From: Bilophila wadsworthia ATCC 49260 | GTDB taxonomy: Bacteria > Desulfobacterota > Desulfovibrionia > Desulfovibrionales > Desulfovibrionaceae | DNA: 64,000 nucleotides | Reading direction: 5' to 3' | Assembly (NCBI RefSeq): GCF_000701705.1 | Contig: NZ_JNJP01000011.1 | Coordinates: 11,410-75,409, forward strand | Shown: in pieces, positions 34,764 to 44,343 of the stretch | How the letters are laid out: each line of letters opens with the position of its first letter | How positions within the stretch are numbered: the stretch's first letter is position 1 | The notes under the pieces: generated by a model | What the model was told of the DNA's origin: nothing | Database searches by the model: none | Seen by the model: the letters and a program-made list of their open reading frames with translations, nothing else | Position numbers and translations under genes: made by a program

Positions 34764-36167
34764 CTAGTTCTTTACGGCTTCCCCTGCCAGCGGCTTACCG
34801 TTCCATTCGCCCGTCAGAGTCCGCAGGAACCCAACGATGAGATCTCGATCGCCCTTGGGGATGTCCATGCCGGAGAGATACACGCCCATGATGCGTACGG
34901 CCTCGTCCAGCGTCGTTACGGTGCCGTCATGAAGATACGGAGCCGTCAGTTCGACGTTGCGCAGGTTCGGGACCTTGAAGCGGTGCAGATCTTCAGCCTT
35001 GCCGGTAAAACCCTTGAGCCCTTCGTCGGAGCCGAGCGGGTTGCCGCGATCCTCAAAGTACGCCTTCTTGAGATCCATATATTCGAAGGACTGCCCGCCC
35101 ACGGACTTGCCGACGTGACAGCTTGAGCAGCGGTACATCTTGAAGCGTTGATAGCCTTCGATTTCCTGCGCGGTCAACGCCTTGTCGTCCCCCTTCAGCC
35201 ACTTGTCAAAGCGGCTGTTCGGCGTGATGAGCGTCTTTTCATATTCGGCAATGGCATCGGTAACGTTCTTGCCGTTCCAGCCGTCGGGATAGACTGCGGT
35301 AAAGGCGGCGGTCAGTTCGGGGTCCTGCGCGAGCTTGGCGCAGATTTCATCCCAGTCCTTGCTGCCCATCTCAATGGGGTTCATGGGAGGCCCGCCGGCC
35401 TGCTCCTGAAGGTCCGCGGCCCGTCCGTTCCAGAACTGCTTGGTGTTGAACGCGGCGTTGAACATGGTCGGCGCGTTGATGTCGCCGAACTGCCCGCGGA
35501 TACCTTCCGCGAAGCGCTTGTTGTCCGTACTGGCCTTCGAAAAATCATGACAGGTTACGCAGGCGACGGTATTGTCTCCGGACAACCGCTTGTCGACGAA
35601 CAGCTTTTCACCGAGCGCCACCTTGGCGGCATTGACGGGGAGCGCGTCCGGCAGCGGCTGCAGCGGTTCATCGGCATGACGCGGAGCCGCCAGCCCGGTG
35701 GCATAGTGGGCGGCACGCGAGGCCTTCACCCAATCGAGGATGGCGGCCCTGTCTTCAGACGACACACGGCTGCCCCAGTGCACGGCGGTAAACTTCGCGG
35801 GCGGCATGGTTTCGTTGACGATAACCCATTCCATCTTGGCAAGCGTCGCTTCGCCGATCGGCTTGTCCTTCGCGGCTTCGACCAGTTCCAGATTCAAGTC
35901 CATCGCCCGAAGGCCGTCGTTGAAATCCTTTTCGATGATTTCCTTGATCCCCGGAATTTTAGCATAGAACGGCAAATCATAATTCCGTGAATGGCAAGCC
36001 ATGCACTTGTCCATCACTATGTCGGAAACCTTGGAAAACTTCGTCAGCTGAGGGTGGTTCGGGGGAATCCCCTTGTCGGCGCCAACGCTCTCGTTCAACG
36101 CTCCTCCTGTCACGACGGAAGCGGCCAAAACGCAGCTGGCCACCAGCAAAGCGGAACGGGTTCTCAT
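34764..36167 (-). CDS. Triheme periplasmic cytochrome c peroxidase-like protein
   Basis: 467 residues with a Sec signal peptide (about 1-24). Three c-type heme sites are visible: CMACHSRN (about 55), CVTCHDF (about 203) and CSSCHVG (about 349). The first lies in an extra N-terminal heme-binding domain that also has the MPPAKF motif near 121; the other two mark the diheme CcpA/MauG-type peroxidase core, with MFNAAFNTKQFWNGRA and PYLHDGTVTTLDEAV typical of that core. It would reduce H2O2 to water with electrons from the cytochrome pool; the third heme probably wires it to a donor, as in the triheme YhjA group. GAGAGGG lies before the ATG. It has its own terminator. Peroxide defence fits an anaerobe with oxygen exposure. 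Confidence 0.92.
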   Translation of the reverse strand: MRTRSALLVASCVLAASVVTGGALNESVGADKGIPPNHPQLTKFSKVSDIVMDKCMACHSRNYDLPFYAKIPGIKEIIEKDFNDGLRAMDLNLELVEAAKDKPIGEATLAKMEWVIVNETMPPAKFTAVHWGSRVSSEDRAAILDWVKASRAAHYATGLAAPRHADEPLQPLPDALPVNAAKVALGEKLFVDKRLSGDNTVACVTCHDFSKASTDNKRFAEGIRGQFGDINAPTMFNAAFNTKQFWNGRAADLQEQAGGPPMNPIEMGSKDWDEICAKLAQDPELTAAFTAVYPDGWNGKNVTDAIAEYEKTLITPNSRFDKWLKGDDKALTAQEIEGYQRFKMYRCSSCHVGKSVGGQSFEYMDLKKAYFEDRGNPLGSDEGLKGFTGKAEDLHRFKVPNLRNVELTAPYLHDGTVTTLDEAVRIMGVYLSGMDIPKGDRDLIVGFLRTLTGEWNGKPLAGEAVKN

Positions 36168-36428
36168 CTTGCCCTCTCTTGTTATAAAACGATAATGCGA
36201 ACGCTTCCTCTACTCCTGTTTGCGGATTTTTGAACAAATCATGCATGAAGTCAATAGTAATAGGAATTGTTTTTGATAAAATCTTTTTTTACACAAGCAA
36301 TCGCCTTGTTTTGCTCCCGATATCCCAGTTCAGCCGGGATAAACAGCTCAGGAACTCTCCGCCATTGCCCTTCAACATCCAGCCGCTCCCCATGAGAGCC
36401 CCTGCCCTTCCCAACCATCTGCAAGTCC
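36168..36428. other. Promoter region of the cytochrome c peroxidase gene
   Basis: AT-rich from 36168 to about 36310 (minus-strand promoter region; TTGACT at about 36252-36257 could be a -35 box). No gene seen; no certain operator. Confidence 0.4.
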
Positions 36429-36466
36429 ATAAAAATGCCCTCCCGGTAAACCGAAAGGGCATCCTT
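36429..36466 (-). terminator. Intrinsic terminator of the 98-residue hypothetical gene
   Basis: On the minus strand ATGCCCTTTCGG pairs with CCGGGAGGGCAT (imperfect) around a TTTA loop, followed by TTTTT. Confidence 0.75.
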
Positions 36467-36505
36467 TTCATCATTTCATGAAGCGCCGTACTCTGAAGCA
36501 TCCGC

Positions 36506-36802
36506 TCAAGGTTTCTTCTGCCCGGCGCCGCCGAACAGTTTCCTGTATTCCTCGTCGAAATCCTCAAAGGACAAGCGCACGGGCTTCCCTTTCGCGGCAC
36601 CGGTTCCCGCATGGACAAGCGAAGGGATCATATCGGAAACGTCGTTGAACCCGTCCCGCGTATACGAAATTTCCACAGGCCGCCCATTCTGCCAGAACCG
36701 GCAGATCACGGGATACGTTTCGTCAGGATTCCTGATCACATCGCAGACCATGCCGTACCCGTACGCGGCATCCAACACGCTGTCCCCGGCGATAAACCCC
36801 AT
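36506..36802 (-). CDS. Hypothetical protein, 98 residues
   Basis: A small soluble protein that I cannot name. It begins MGFIAGDSVLDAAYGYGMVCDVI, a short beta-rich opening similar in style to small barrel domains, continues CRFWQNGRPVEISYTRDGFND, and ends with an acidic motif FEDFDEEYRKLFGG. GGGAGG lies 5 bases before the ATG, and a terminator follows, so it is a real single gene. It stands just downstream of the sigma-54 activator gene on the same strand, with a weak terminator between. Confidence 0.7.
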   Translation of the reverse strand: MGFIAGDSVLDAAYGYGMVCDVIRNPDETYPVICRFWQNGRPVEISYTRDGFNDVSDMIPSLVHAGTGAAKGKPVRLSFEDFDEEYRKLFGGAGQKKP

Positions 36803-36882
36803 ATAAACCTCCCTTCCGGCCTTCTCTTCCCCGCTTGCGACGCCGGGCCGGGAAGATGCCTCCTTCGTACGGCCTTCCGTCC

Positions 36883-36906
36883 AAAAAAGGAAGCCCGTTA
36901 GGCTCC
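36883..36906 (-). terminator. Weak terminator at the end of the kdp-regulator transcript
   Basis: On the minus strand GGAGCC-TAAC-GGGCTTCC followed by six T; the stem overlaps the stop codon of the activator gene and is short. Confidence 0.5.
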
Positions 36907-38226
36907 GAGTTCCTTACGTTTGCGCCAGAGCGTCACCGTGTTGATTCCGAGCAGTTCGGCGGCCCGTTCCATGCTGACGCCGAGCCCGAGCACTCGCCGG
37001 ATGTGTTCCGCTTCCAGCTCACGCAGGGTCAGGATATGCGGCTCCTCATCCGGACCGGACCGCACCCCTTCCCCGGCGCTCAGCGCGGGCGGCAAATCCG
37101 CCAGCGTCACTTCACGCCCGGCGGCGAGCAGCGCGACCCGTTCCATGACGTTCCGCAGTTCCCGGACGTTGCCGGGCCAACCGTACCGCAGCAGCGCCTG
37201 GCGTGCGGCCTGCGACAGGGTGGGCGGCGTGCCGTACTTGGCGGAAGCGGAGCGCAGGAGCTTTGCGGCGAGGGGCTCGATGTCCTCGGGCCGTTCCCGC
37301 AACGGCGGAACCGTACACTCGAATACGTTCAGCCTGTAGTACAGATCTTCGCGGAACGTCCCGGACTTCATCATAGCGGCAAGATCCCGGTTCGTCGCGG
37401 CAATGATGCGCACATCCAGCCGGATGGGCTTATTGTCCCCAACCCGTTCGATGACCTTATCTTCAAGGAAACGCAGCAGCTTGGACTGCGCCGTAGCCGA
37501 CAGTTCCCCGATTTCGTCAAGGAACAGGGTGCCGCCGTCCGCCAGCTCGAATTTGCCCGCCTTATCGCGCACCGCTCCGGTAAAAGCCCCCCGCACGTGC
37601 CCAAACACTTCGGATTCGAAAAGGTTTTCCGCGATCGCCGTGCAGGTTACTTCCACAAACGGCTTGTCCGCACGTGCCGATCTTCTATGGATGGACCGAG
37701 CCAGCTCGGTCTTGCCCGATCCCGTCTCGCCGGACAGGAGCACTGTGGCATCGCTCGGCGCGATCCGCTCCACAACGGACTGGAGAGCCTGGCATTTCGG
37801 TGAAGTCAGCCCGTCGAACCAGTCACCGGACCCGGCCCGCAAGCGCGAGTTTTCCCGCTGGAGGTCCACCAGCATCTCCACCTTGCGGATGAGGTGCTCC
37901 AACTGTTCGGTGGTGAACGGTTTCGGCAAATAATCGTAGGCCCCGGCCTTGATGGCGGACACGGCGTTTTCGTACGAGGCGAAGGCGGTCATGACCACGC
38001 AGATCATCTCAGGCCAGCGCGCATGTGCATCCCGCACAAGATCTACCCCGGACATGCCTTCCATGCGCATGTCCGTCAGCAGCAGGTCCGCGCTCTTGTC
38101 TTCCAGCGCCTTGATCGCGGCTTCCGCGCTCTCCACGCCCACGGGCTGGCAGCCCATCATTTTCAGGCCAAGCATCAGCGTCCTCACGATCCCCGGATCG
38201 TCGTCCGCCACCAGAACTCGCAGCAT
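36898..38226 (-). CDS. Sigma-54-dependent response regulator (NtrC family), probable kdp activator
   Basis: 442 residues. Receiver domain first (RVLVADDDPGIVRTLM, DLLLTDMRMEGMSG with the phospho-Asp, CVVMTAFASYENA, LPKPF), then a sigma-54 AAA+ domain from about 140: Walker A LLSGETGSGKTELARS, the GAFTGA loop that contacts sigma-54 (HVRGAFTGAVRDK), Walker B GGTLFLDEIGEL, and RLNVFECTVPPLRERPEDI. A Fis-type helix-turn-helix closes it (SMERAAELLGINTVTLWRKR). The frame is open further upstream, but MLRVLVADDD at 38226 is the natural start. It replaces the OmpR-type KdpE used in E. coli and stands downstream of kdpC, kdpD and the histidine kinase. The kdp operon has a sigma-54 promoter, which fits. 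Confidence 0.95.
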   Translation of the reverse strand: MLRVLVADDDPGIVRTLMLGLKMMGCQPVGVESAEAAIKALEDKSADLLLTDMRMEGMSGVDLVRDAHARWPEMICVVMTAFASYENAVSAIKAGAYDYLPKPFTTEQLEHLIRKVEMLVDLQRENSRLRAGSGDWFDGLTSPKCQALQSVVERIAPSDATVLLSGETGSGKTELARSIHRRSARADKPFVEVTCTAIAENLFESEVFGHVRGAFTGAVRDKAGKFELADGGTLFLDEIGELSATAQSKLLRFLEDKVIERVGDNKPIRLDVRIIAATNRDLAAMMKSGTFREDLYYRLNVFECTVPPLRERPEDIEPLAAKLLRSASAKYGTPPTLSQAARQALLRYGWPGNVRELRNVMERVALLAAGREVTLADLPPALSAGEGVRSGPDEEPHILTLRELEAEHIRRVLGLGVSMERAAELLGINTVTLWRKRKELGA

Positions 38227-38251
38227 GTGGGACTCCTTATGAGGATGAATT

Positions 38252-38337
38252 GGGGGAGGGGAGAGGAAACCTTTCTGGAGAAAGGTTTCCTCTCCCCTCC
38301 CCCAAGCCCCCTCCTCTCTCCTTCCCAAGACTTTCCT
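38252..38337. repeat. Dispersed long palindrome, copy 2 (perfect)
   Basis: The arms 38252-38276 and 38279-38303 are perfectly complementary over 25 bp and enclose a GG loop; the centre reads CCTTTCTGGAGAAAGG. C-rich DNA follows, then CCCAAGACTTTCC. The arms carry G-runs on one side and C-runs on the other. It lies just upstream of the activator gene. Confidence 0.9.
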
Positions 38338-38574
38338 ATGCGGGCATCAGCCTGTTCCCTTATGCGGGAACGGGCCGACCGTACGCTTTTCGTTATCGCA
38401 AAAAGGCTGTCGGCTCAAACCGGCAATACCGGCTTTCGACGCAGGTTAGGCGTAGCCCAAGGGGATTGCCGTAAAACCGGGCCGCCTTCAAATGCGTTCC
38501 ATTCATTGTTACCTGTCGGTCTATTGTCTTTTCACAAAACCGGACCCCCGCGTCAAACCCTCCCCCTGAACAGG

Positions 38575-38694
38575 AATTCGATAAGCGCAAAAGTCTTTGG
38601 AAAGGGAGGGATGTTTTTGAGGAAGTGAGGGAAAAGCGTGGGGGTATTCCCCTCTTTCTTCAGAAAAGTTTTCCATCCCTTCCCAATGCCTTCC
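38575..38694. repeat. Dispersed long palindrome, copy 3 (degenerate, opposite orientation)
   Basis: CAAAAGTCTTTGG at 38589-38601 is the reverse complement of the CCCAAGACTTT tail of copy 2, followed by G-rich DNA and the degenerate core CTTTCTTCAGAAAAG near 38661-38675. Together with copy 2 it fills the kinase-activator gap (38227-38695), which holds no gene. Confidence 0.6.
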
Positions 38695-38695
38695 T

Positions 38696-40435
38696 CTACT
38701 TCGCCAACGGCAGCAATACGGTGAAAATGGCTCCCCCTCCGGGATTTCGCGCATAGCGGATCACGCCGCCGTGCGCTTCCACGATATCGCGGGTGATCGC
38801 CAGACCAAGCCCGACCAGCCCTTCACGCGTCCCAGCTGTCCGTCCGTGCGAGAACGGCTCGAACAAACGCGCCTCCAGCTCCGGCGGAATCCCCGGCCCA
38901 TCGTCTTCTACCCGAAGAACGGCATCGTCTTCTTCCTGCGTGATGACGATCCGCACCGTGGAGCCGACGGAACCGACACGCAGAGCGTTGGACACCAGAT
39001 TCGACAGCACCCACGCAAACCGCTCAGTATCAATGGTCACGGGGATATCGGTTTCGGGCATACTCAGAAGCAGGCGCTCGCCGGACTCGCGGGCCACCAG
39101 CTGGAAGGGGATCAGCCACTCGCGCACGCGCTCGACAAGATCCACCGTATCGGGGACAAGCTGGAGCGCCGAAGGGCTCATGCGGGCGATTTCCATAAAC
39201 TGCCGGGCCACGGTCCGCAGCCGGGCGGCATCCTGCCCCACCGTCTCAACGAGCATGGACATCTCCTCATCCAGCCCCGGACGCCGGGCCATGAGATCCG
39301 CCGCCAAACCAAGGGACTGCATGGGCGTCTTCAATTCGTGGGATATCCAGTCCATCATCTCCGAACGCAACCCGTCGCGCCGCCGCTTCTCGGTCACGTC
39401 GCTCAGGAGAAACACCTGCCCCGTCACCGCGCCCTTGCCGCTGAGCAGGCTCCGCCGACGCCCGGCATAAATGCGCTCCTCACCGCCGACGCGCAGGGTG
39501 ATCTCCTGCTTGCCCTGCATGTCGTCGCGGAGTCCGTCCCGCAGGGCCATGTAGTTGGGCGCGCTGGTGGACAAATCCCTCCACGGCTTGCCCTGCACAT
39601 CATCTTTGGCCAAGCCAAGAAGCGAAAGCATACGGTGGCTGACCAGCATGACGTCCCCTGCGGCGCTCAGCACCAAGACCCCGTCCTCGACCGACTCGAG
39701 GATCACTTCAAGCTTCCGCTTTTCCACGACCAGCTTGTGCACATTCAGCTCGTCCAGTTCCCCGAGGCGATCCCACAGGCGGGACAACTCATCGAACAAC
39801 AGCCGCACTTCCAGCGTCTGCGGGTCCGGCAGATGGAGCTTCCGCCCAAGCTGCGGGCGATCGCGGAACAGTTCCGCCACCCGCCGCAACGGATGGGCCA
39901 GACGCTCCGCCACGCTGTCCGCAAGGAGAAAGGCCCAAAACGTGCCGAGCAGGAACGCCGCGGCCGTCACCGCCATCATGATGTCGCGGAACCGGGCGTT
40001 CTTGCTGAGCCGCAGGAACATGCCCCGCTCGTTGACCTGAACCAGGGCGTCGATGCGGGCGTGCAGGCCCCGGTAATTGGCGTCGTCCGGAGTCTGGCGG
40101 TACGCATCCCATGAGGCTTGAAGATCCGTAATGACCTTCCGCTCGGCCTCTTCGGTAATGTTGCCGGAAGCCTGTTCCAGCGTGTCGGCAAACCGTTTTT
40201 CCCAGCCGAGCGTATCGGTGTCGCGGTACAGCTCGGGGAACCGGATGCCGTTCATGGCCCGTACCATCTCCTGCGCGTAGGCGATGGAGTCGTAGTTCAT
40301 ACGGATGAGCTCCGAGGGAACCCGCCCCGCAATGGTGATGCCGGTCACCATCAAAACCCCGAGCGCCCCGAACAGCAGCACGAGACGCAGAAAGGAGCGG
40401 CGTATCCGCTTGTGCATGGTGGGAAGAACAATCAT
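38696..40435 (-). CDS. Membrane sensor histidine kinase of the kdp regulatory set
   Basis: 579 residues. One hydrophobic helix near residues 14-34 (LRLVLLFGALGVLMVTGITIAG) and one near 142-164 (IMMAVTAAAFLLGTFWAFLL) enclose a periplasmic helical domain of about 105 residues; HAMP follows, then a PAS domain (LESVEDGVLVLSAAGDVMLVS), HisKA with MDWISHELKTPMQSLGL, and HATPase (VLSNLVSNALRV, GLVGLGLAITRDI). The start at 40435 lies 8 bases after the KdpD stop. The kinase therefore supplies in trans the histidine kinase part missing from the KdpD protein encoded just upstream, and probably phosphorylates the sigma-54 activator downstream. Confidence 0.93.
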   Translation of the reverse strand: MIVLPTMHKRIRRSFLRLVLLFGALGVLMVTGITIAGRVPSELIRMNYDSIAYAQEMVRAMNGIRFPELYRDTDTLGWEKRFADTLEQASGNITEEAERKVITDLQASWDAYRQTPDDANYRGLHARIDALVQVNERGMFLRLSKNARFRDIMMAVTAAAFLLGTFWAFLLADSVAERLAHPLRRVAELFRDRPQLGRKLHLPDPQTLEVRLLFDELSRLWDRLGELDELNVHKLVVEKRKLEVILESVEDGVLVLSAAGDVMLVSHRMLSLLGLAKDDVQGKPWRDLSTSAPNYMALRDGLRDDMQGKQEITLRVGGEERIYAGRRRSLLSGKGAVTGQVFLLSDVTEKRRRDGLRSEMMDWISHELKTPMQSLGLAADLMARRPGLDEEMSMLVETVGQDAARLRTVARQFMEIARMSPSALQLVPDTVDLVERVREWLIPFQLVARESGERLLLSMPETDIPVTIDTERFAWVLSNLVSNALRVGSVGSTVRIVITQEEDDAVLRVEDDGPGIPPELEARLFEPFSHGRTAGTREGLVGLGLAITRDIVEAHGGVIRYARNPGGGAIFTVLLPLAK

Positions 40436-40442
40436 GACGCGC

Positions 40443-41570
40443 TCACTTGATATACTTCGGGGTGACGTTGGCGACGTGCACATCCACGCCCACGGCCTCA
40501 TACAGGAAATCCAGCAGGAACGAGCCGCGCAGCCGCTCCCGCAAGGGCGACAGCCGCGACTTGCCGAAGATCGCGTGCCGCACGTTGCGCTCGCTGGCGA
40601 AATTCACCAGCGTTTCGGCGATATCCACGCCTTCAAGCTGCACCACTTCCGCGCCGAGCCTCGTCGCCAGCTGCAGGTTGTGCTGAAGCTGGCGCTGGAT
40701 GCCCGCGTCTATGCGGGTCGGGCTTTCCTGCGGCCTGCGGACATAAACCACGTAACACGGCGATCCGAGCTGGTTCGCCATACGCACGCCACGGCGGATA
40801 AGCGATTCGGCATCGGTGGGCCATGAGCTCAGGGCGACCATGACCGCCTCCACCGCATACCCGGCCAAGGCGGGCTTGAGGAGCTCCTGCGCCTCGATCT
40901 TGCGGACCTGATCCCCTGATGCCTCGCGCAGGCACAGCTCGCGGAGAAAGGACAGGTTCTCGTAGGTGAAGAAGCTCGACAGCGCCCGTTCGGCCTGTTG
41001 CGGCGCGTAAATCTTGCCTTGCCGGAGGCGCTCGCGGAGTTCCTCTTTGGTCACGTCCACGTTGACGACCTGATCGGCCCGCCGCAGCACGGTGTCCGGG
41101 ATGCGTTCCCGCACGGCGATGCCGGTGGCCTCTTCGACGCGCGCCGCCACGGATTCCAGATGCTGCACGTTGATGGTCGAAATGACATTGATGCCCTGCG
41201 CCAGCACTTCGAGCACATCCGAGTAGCGCTTGTCGTTCTTGGAACCGTCCGCGTTGGTGTGGGCCAGCTCGTCCACCAGCACGACCTGCGGTTTGCGGGC
41301 AAGGATGGCCTCGACGTCCATTTCATGGAAAACGGCGTCCCCCACGCGCCATTCGCGGGGGGGGACGGTTTCCAGATGCTCGGCGAGCGCCATCGTCTCG
41401 GGGCGGTCGTGGGGTTCGAGGTACCCGATCACCACATCCACGTGCTGCTGTTTCAGGCGCAGCCCCTCCTGCAGCATGGCGTAGGTTTTCCCCACGCCGG
41501 CCGCGTATCCCAGATAGACTTTAAGGGACCCCTGCCGTTTGCGTTCGATGAGTTCCGCGAAACCGTCCAT
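40443..41570 (-). CDS. kdpD: KdpD N-terminal sensor protein without kinase (KdpD-USP domains)
   Basis: 375 residues: the KdpD domain (about 10-220) with Walker A LGYAAGVGKTYAML and Walker B VVLVDELAHTN, then a USP-like domain (about 245-370). Whole E. coli KdpD is about 890 residues and continues with four membrane helices and the kinase; here the protein ends after the USP part. GGGAGG fits the ATG at 41570 better than that at 41576. It follows kdpC by 42 bases. This is a natural split form, as I recall for Desulfovibrio, not a truncation by mutation, since the kinase gene follows directly. It probably senses K+ or c-di-AMP-type signals for the separate kinase. Confidence 0.93.
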   Translation of the reverse strand: MDGFAELIERKRQGSLKVYLGYAAGVGKTYAMLQEGLRLKQQHVDVVIGYLEPHDRPETMALAEHLETVPPREWRVGDAVFHEMDVEAILARKPQVVLVDELAHTNADGSKNDKRYSDVLEVLAQGINVISTINVQHLESVAARVEEATGIAVRERIPDTVLRRADQVVNVDVTKEELRERLRQGKIYAPQQAERALSSFFTYENLSFLRELCLREASGDQVRKIEAQELLKPALAGYAVEAVMVALSSWPTDAESLIRRGVRMANQLGSPCYVVYVRRPQESPTRIDAGIQRQLQHNLQLATRLGAEVVQLEGVDIAETLVNFASERNVRHAIFGKSRLSPLRERLRGSFLLDFLYEAVGVDVHVANVTPKYIK

Positions 41571-41612
41571 GACCATCCTCCCGACACGGAAAGTACTTCT
41601 TTCCTCGCCCGG

Positions 41613-42170
41613 CTACCGGAGTTCGTCAAGAGCCAGATTGAGGCGCAGCACATTGACCTTCGGTTCGCCCCACACGCCCCATTCCGGGCCTTCCACATGG
41701 CCGCGCACGAGCTTTTCCACCGCTTCCGGAGACAGGCCGCGGGCTTCGGCCACGCGCCGGACCTGCATCAGGGCCGCATCCGGGGAAATATGAGGATCAA
41801 GGCCGCTTCCCGAAGCGGTCAGCATATCCACGGGCAACACGCCTTCGGGCCGCTCGGCGCGCAGCTCCTGTTCCGAGGCCCGGACGCGCTCGGCCAGAGC
41901 CTTGCTGGTGGGGCCATAGTTGGAACCGGAGGAGGAACCGGCATTGTACCCGGCTGCTGAGGGGCGGGGATGGAAATACTTCGCGCTGGAGAACGGCTGC
42001 CCGATGAGGGCGGAACCGACGATCGCGCCGTCCCGCAGGATCAGCGAACCCGCCGCTTCTTTAGGGAAGAAGGCGTCGGCCGCCCCGGTGACGAGCATCG
42101 GGTAAGCGGCGCACAAAAGGACGGCGAGGCACAGCGTGGACAGAACGGACTGACGAATGAGCTTGAACAT
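41613..42170 (-). CDS. kdpC: KdpC subunit of the potassium-transporting ATPase
   Basis: 185 residues, one N-terminal membrane helix (about 9-29) and a periplasmic domain with the KdpC motifs FHPRPSAAGYNAGSSSGSNYGP (in two parts, about 67-88) and ASGSGLDPHISP (about 118-129). The ATG at 42170 follows AAGGATA; a further ATG 14 codons upstream is less likely. KdpC stabilises the KdpA-KdpB complex and acts as a catalytic chaperone. Confidence 0.95.
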   Translation of the reverse strand: MFKLIRQSVLSTLCLAVLLCAAYPMLVTGAADAFFPKEAAGSLILRDGAIVGSALIGQPFSSAKYFHPRPSAAGYNAGSSSGSNYGPTSKALAERVRASEQELRAERPEGVLPVDMLTASGSGLDPHISPDAALMQVRRVAEARGLSPEAVEKLVRGHVEGPEWGVWGEPKVNVLRLNLALDELR

Positions 42171-42276
42171 GACGTATATCCTTATGAGAAAAAGAAACCT
42201 GAAGGGACGCACGCGGAGGAGACTTCCGGAGTTGGAGAGGAACGAACGCCCCTTCAGGTTATATGTACCGACGCGG

Positions 42277-44307
42277 CTAGACGAGGCCGACGGCGGAAAT
42301 CACGATATCAATGAGCTTGATGCCGATGAACGGGGCGATGACGCCGCCGAGCCCGTAGACCAACAGGTTGCCGCGCAGGACCGAAGCCGTGGAACGGGGA
42401 CGGTAGCGCACGCCCTTGAGCGCCAGCGGGATGAGCAGGATGATGATCAGGGCGTTGAAGATCACTGCGGACAGGATGGCACTCTGCGGCGTGGACAGGT
42501 GCATGACGTTCAGCACGCCGAGCTCCGGCAGGGCCGCCATGAACAGCGCAGGGATGATGGCGAAGTACTTGGCCACGTCGTTGGCGAGGCTGAACGTGGT
42601 GAGCGCGCCCCGGGTAATCAGAAGCTGCTTGCCGATCTCCACGATCTCGATGAGCTTGGTGGGGTCGGAATCGAGGTCGATCATATTCCCGGCCTCGCGG
42701 GCGGCCTGCGTGCCGGTGTTCATGACCAGCCCCACGTCGGACTTGGCCAGCGCCGGAGCGTCGTTGGTGCCGTCGCCGGACATGGCCACAAGACGGCCTT
42801 CCTTCTGGAGATCCAGAATGAGCTGCAGCTTGTCCTCGGGCTTGGCTTCGGCAAGGAAGTCGTCCACCCCCGCCTCCGCGGCGATGGCCTGCGCGGTGAG
42901 GCGGTTGTCGCCCGTGATCATCACGGTCTTGATGCCCATGGCCCTGATGCGGTCGAAACGATCGCGCATACCGGGCTTGACCACGTCCTTAAGCTGGATG
43001 ACGCCGAGCACGCCCCGCGTGGAGGAGGCCACCACCAGCGGCGTACCGCCCTCACGGGCCACGGGATCGACGAGGGCCTTCAATTCCTCACGGCGTTCGG
43101 GAAGCCCGAGCGAGTGCACCCACCGCAGCACGGAATCGGTCGCACCCTTGCGGAGCTGTTCTCCGGCGGCATCCACGCCGCTCATGCGGGTTTCCGCCGT
43201 GAACGGCACGCTGACCACATCCTGCGGCACCCCATTCAGGGACACGCCGAGGGTGTTCCCCAATTCGACGATGGAACGGCCTTCCGGAGTTTCGTCGCCG
43301 GAGGAGGCAAGGCAGGCGGCCTGCATCATTTCATCAATATTCACGCCCGGCAGAGGCAGGAACGCCGAGGCCATGCGGTTGCCGAGCGTGATCGTCCCGG
43401 TCTTGTCGAGCAGCAGCACATCCACGTCCCCGGCGGCCTCCACCGCGCGGCCCGACAGGGCCAGCACATTGCGCTGGAGCAGGCGGTCCATCCCGGCGAT
43501 GCCGATGGCCGCGAGCAGGCCGCTGATCGTGGTCGGGATGAGGCACACCAGCAGCGCCACCAGCACGACCATATCAATGTTGATGCCGTGGTAAAGGCCC
43601 AGCGGCTTCAGGGTGACGACCACCAGCATGAAGATGAGGGTCAGCCCGGCAAGCAGGATGTTCAAGGCGATTTCGTTGGGGGTCTTCTGCCGTTCCGCGC
43701 CTTCGACAAGCGCGATCATGCGGTCGAGGAAAGACTTGCCCGGCTCCTGCGTGACGTTCACGACGATGCGGTCGGAAAGCACCGTGGTCCCGCCGGTAAC
43801 CGCGCTGCGGTCGCCGCCGGATTCACGGATGACCGGAGCCGACTCGCCGGTGATGGCGGATTCGTCCACGGCGGCCACACCTTCGACGACCGTGCCGTCG
43901 GCGGGGATCATGTCGCCCGCCTCTACGACCACACGGTCGCCGGGGGCCAACTCGGAAGCGGATACGGTTTCCACGGTTCCGTCCGAAAGCAGCCGGTGCG
44001 CGACGGTGTCCGTACGGGCGCTGCGGAGCGTGTCGGCCTGCGCCTTGCCCCGCCCCTCGGCCAGCGCCTCGGCGAAGTTGGCGAACAGCACGGTGAACCA
44101 CAGCCACAGGGAAATCTGGCCGCTGAATCCGGCGTCGGCGCCGGTCACCACGCGGGAGAAGAACGAGGCCGTCGTAAACACGCAGCCGACGGCGACCACG
44201 AACATGACGGGATTGCGCACGAGCACGCGCGGATCGAGCTTGCGGAAGGCGTCCTTGGCGGCCTGAACGTACAGCGAAGGCGCGGTTTCCTGAGAATGGT
44301 GACGCAT
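42277..44307 (-). CDS. kdpB: KdpB, P-type ATPase subunit of the potassium pump
   Basis: 676 residues with the P-type landmarks: TGES (about 157-160, in ITGESAPV), the phosphorylated Asp in LLLDKTGTITLGNRM (about 303-317), and GDGTNDAPALAKSDVG (about 512-527). Length is normal. The ATG at 44307 follows AAGGAG; the frame is open 25 codons further up inside the hairpin-rich gap. It hydrolyses ATP to drive K+ through KdpA. Confidence 0.97.
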   Translation of the reverse strand: MRHHSQETAPSLYVQAAKDAFRKLDPRVLVRNPVMFVVAVGCVFTTASFFSRVVTGADAGFSGQISLWLWFTVLFANFAEALAEGRGKAQADTLRSARTDTVAHRLLSDGTVETVSASELAPGDRVVVEAGDMIPADGTVVEGVAAVDESAITGESAPVIRESGGDRSAVTGGTTVLSDRIVVNVTQEPGKSFLDRMIALVEGAERQKTPNEIALNILLAGLTLIFMLVVVTLKPLGLYHGINIDMVVLVALLVCLIPTTISGLLAAIGIAGMDRLLQRNVLALSGRAVEAAGDVDVLLLDKTGTITLGNRMASAFLPLPGVNIDEMMQAACLASSGDETPEGRSIVELGNTLGVSLNGVPQDVVSVPFTAETRMSGVDAAGEQLRKGATDSVLRWVHSLGLPERREELKALVDPVAREGGTPLVVASSTRGVLGVIQLKDVVKPGMRDRFDRIRAMGIKTVMITGDNRLTAQAIAAEAGVDDFLAEAKPEDKLQLILDLQKEGRLVAMSGDGTNDAPALAKSDVGLVMNTGTQAAREAGNMIDLDSDPTKLIEIVEIGKQLLITRGALTTFSLANDVAKYFAIIPALFMAALPELGVLNVMHLSTPQSAILSAVIFNALIIILLIPLALKGVRYRPRSTASVLRGNLLVYGLGGVIAPFIGIKLIDIVISAVGLV

Positions 44308-44343
44308 ATGAAAAATCTCCTTGGCGGACCGGAGGGAGGAGGC

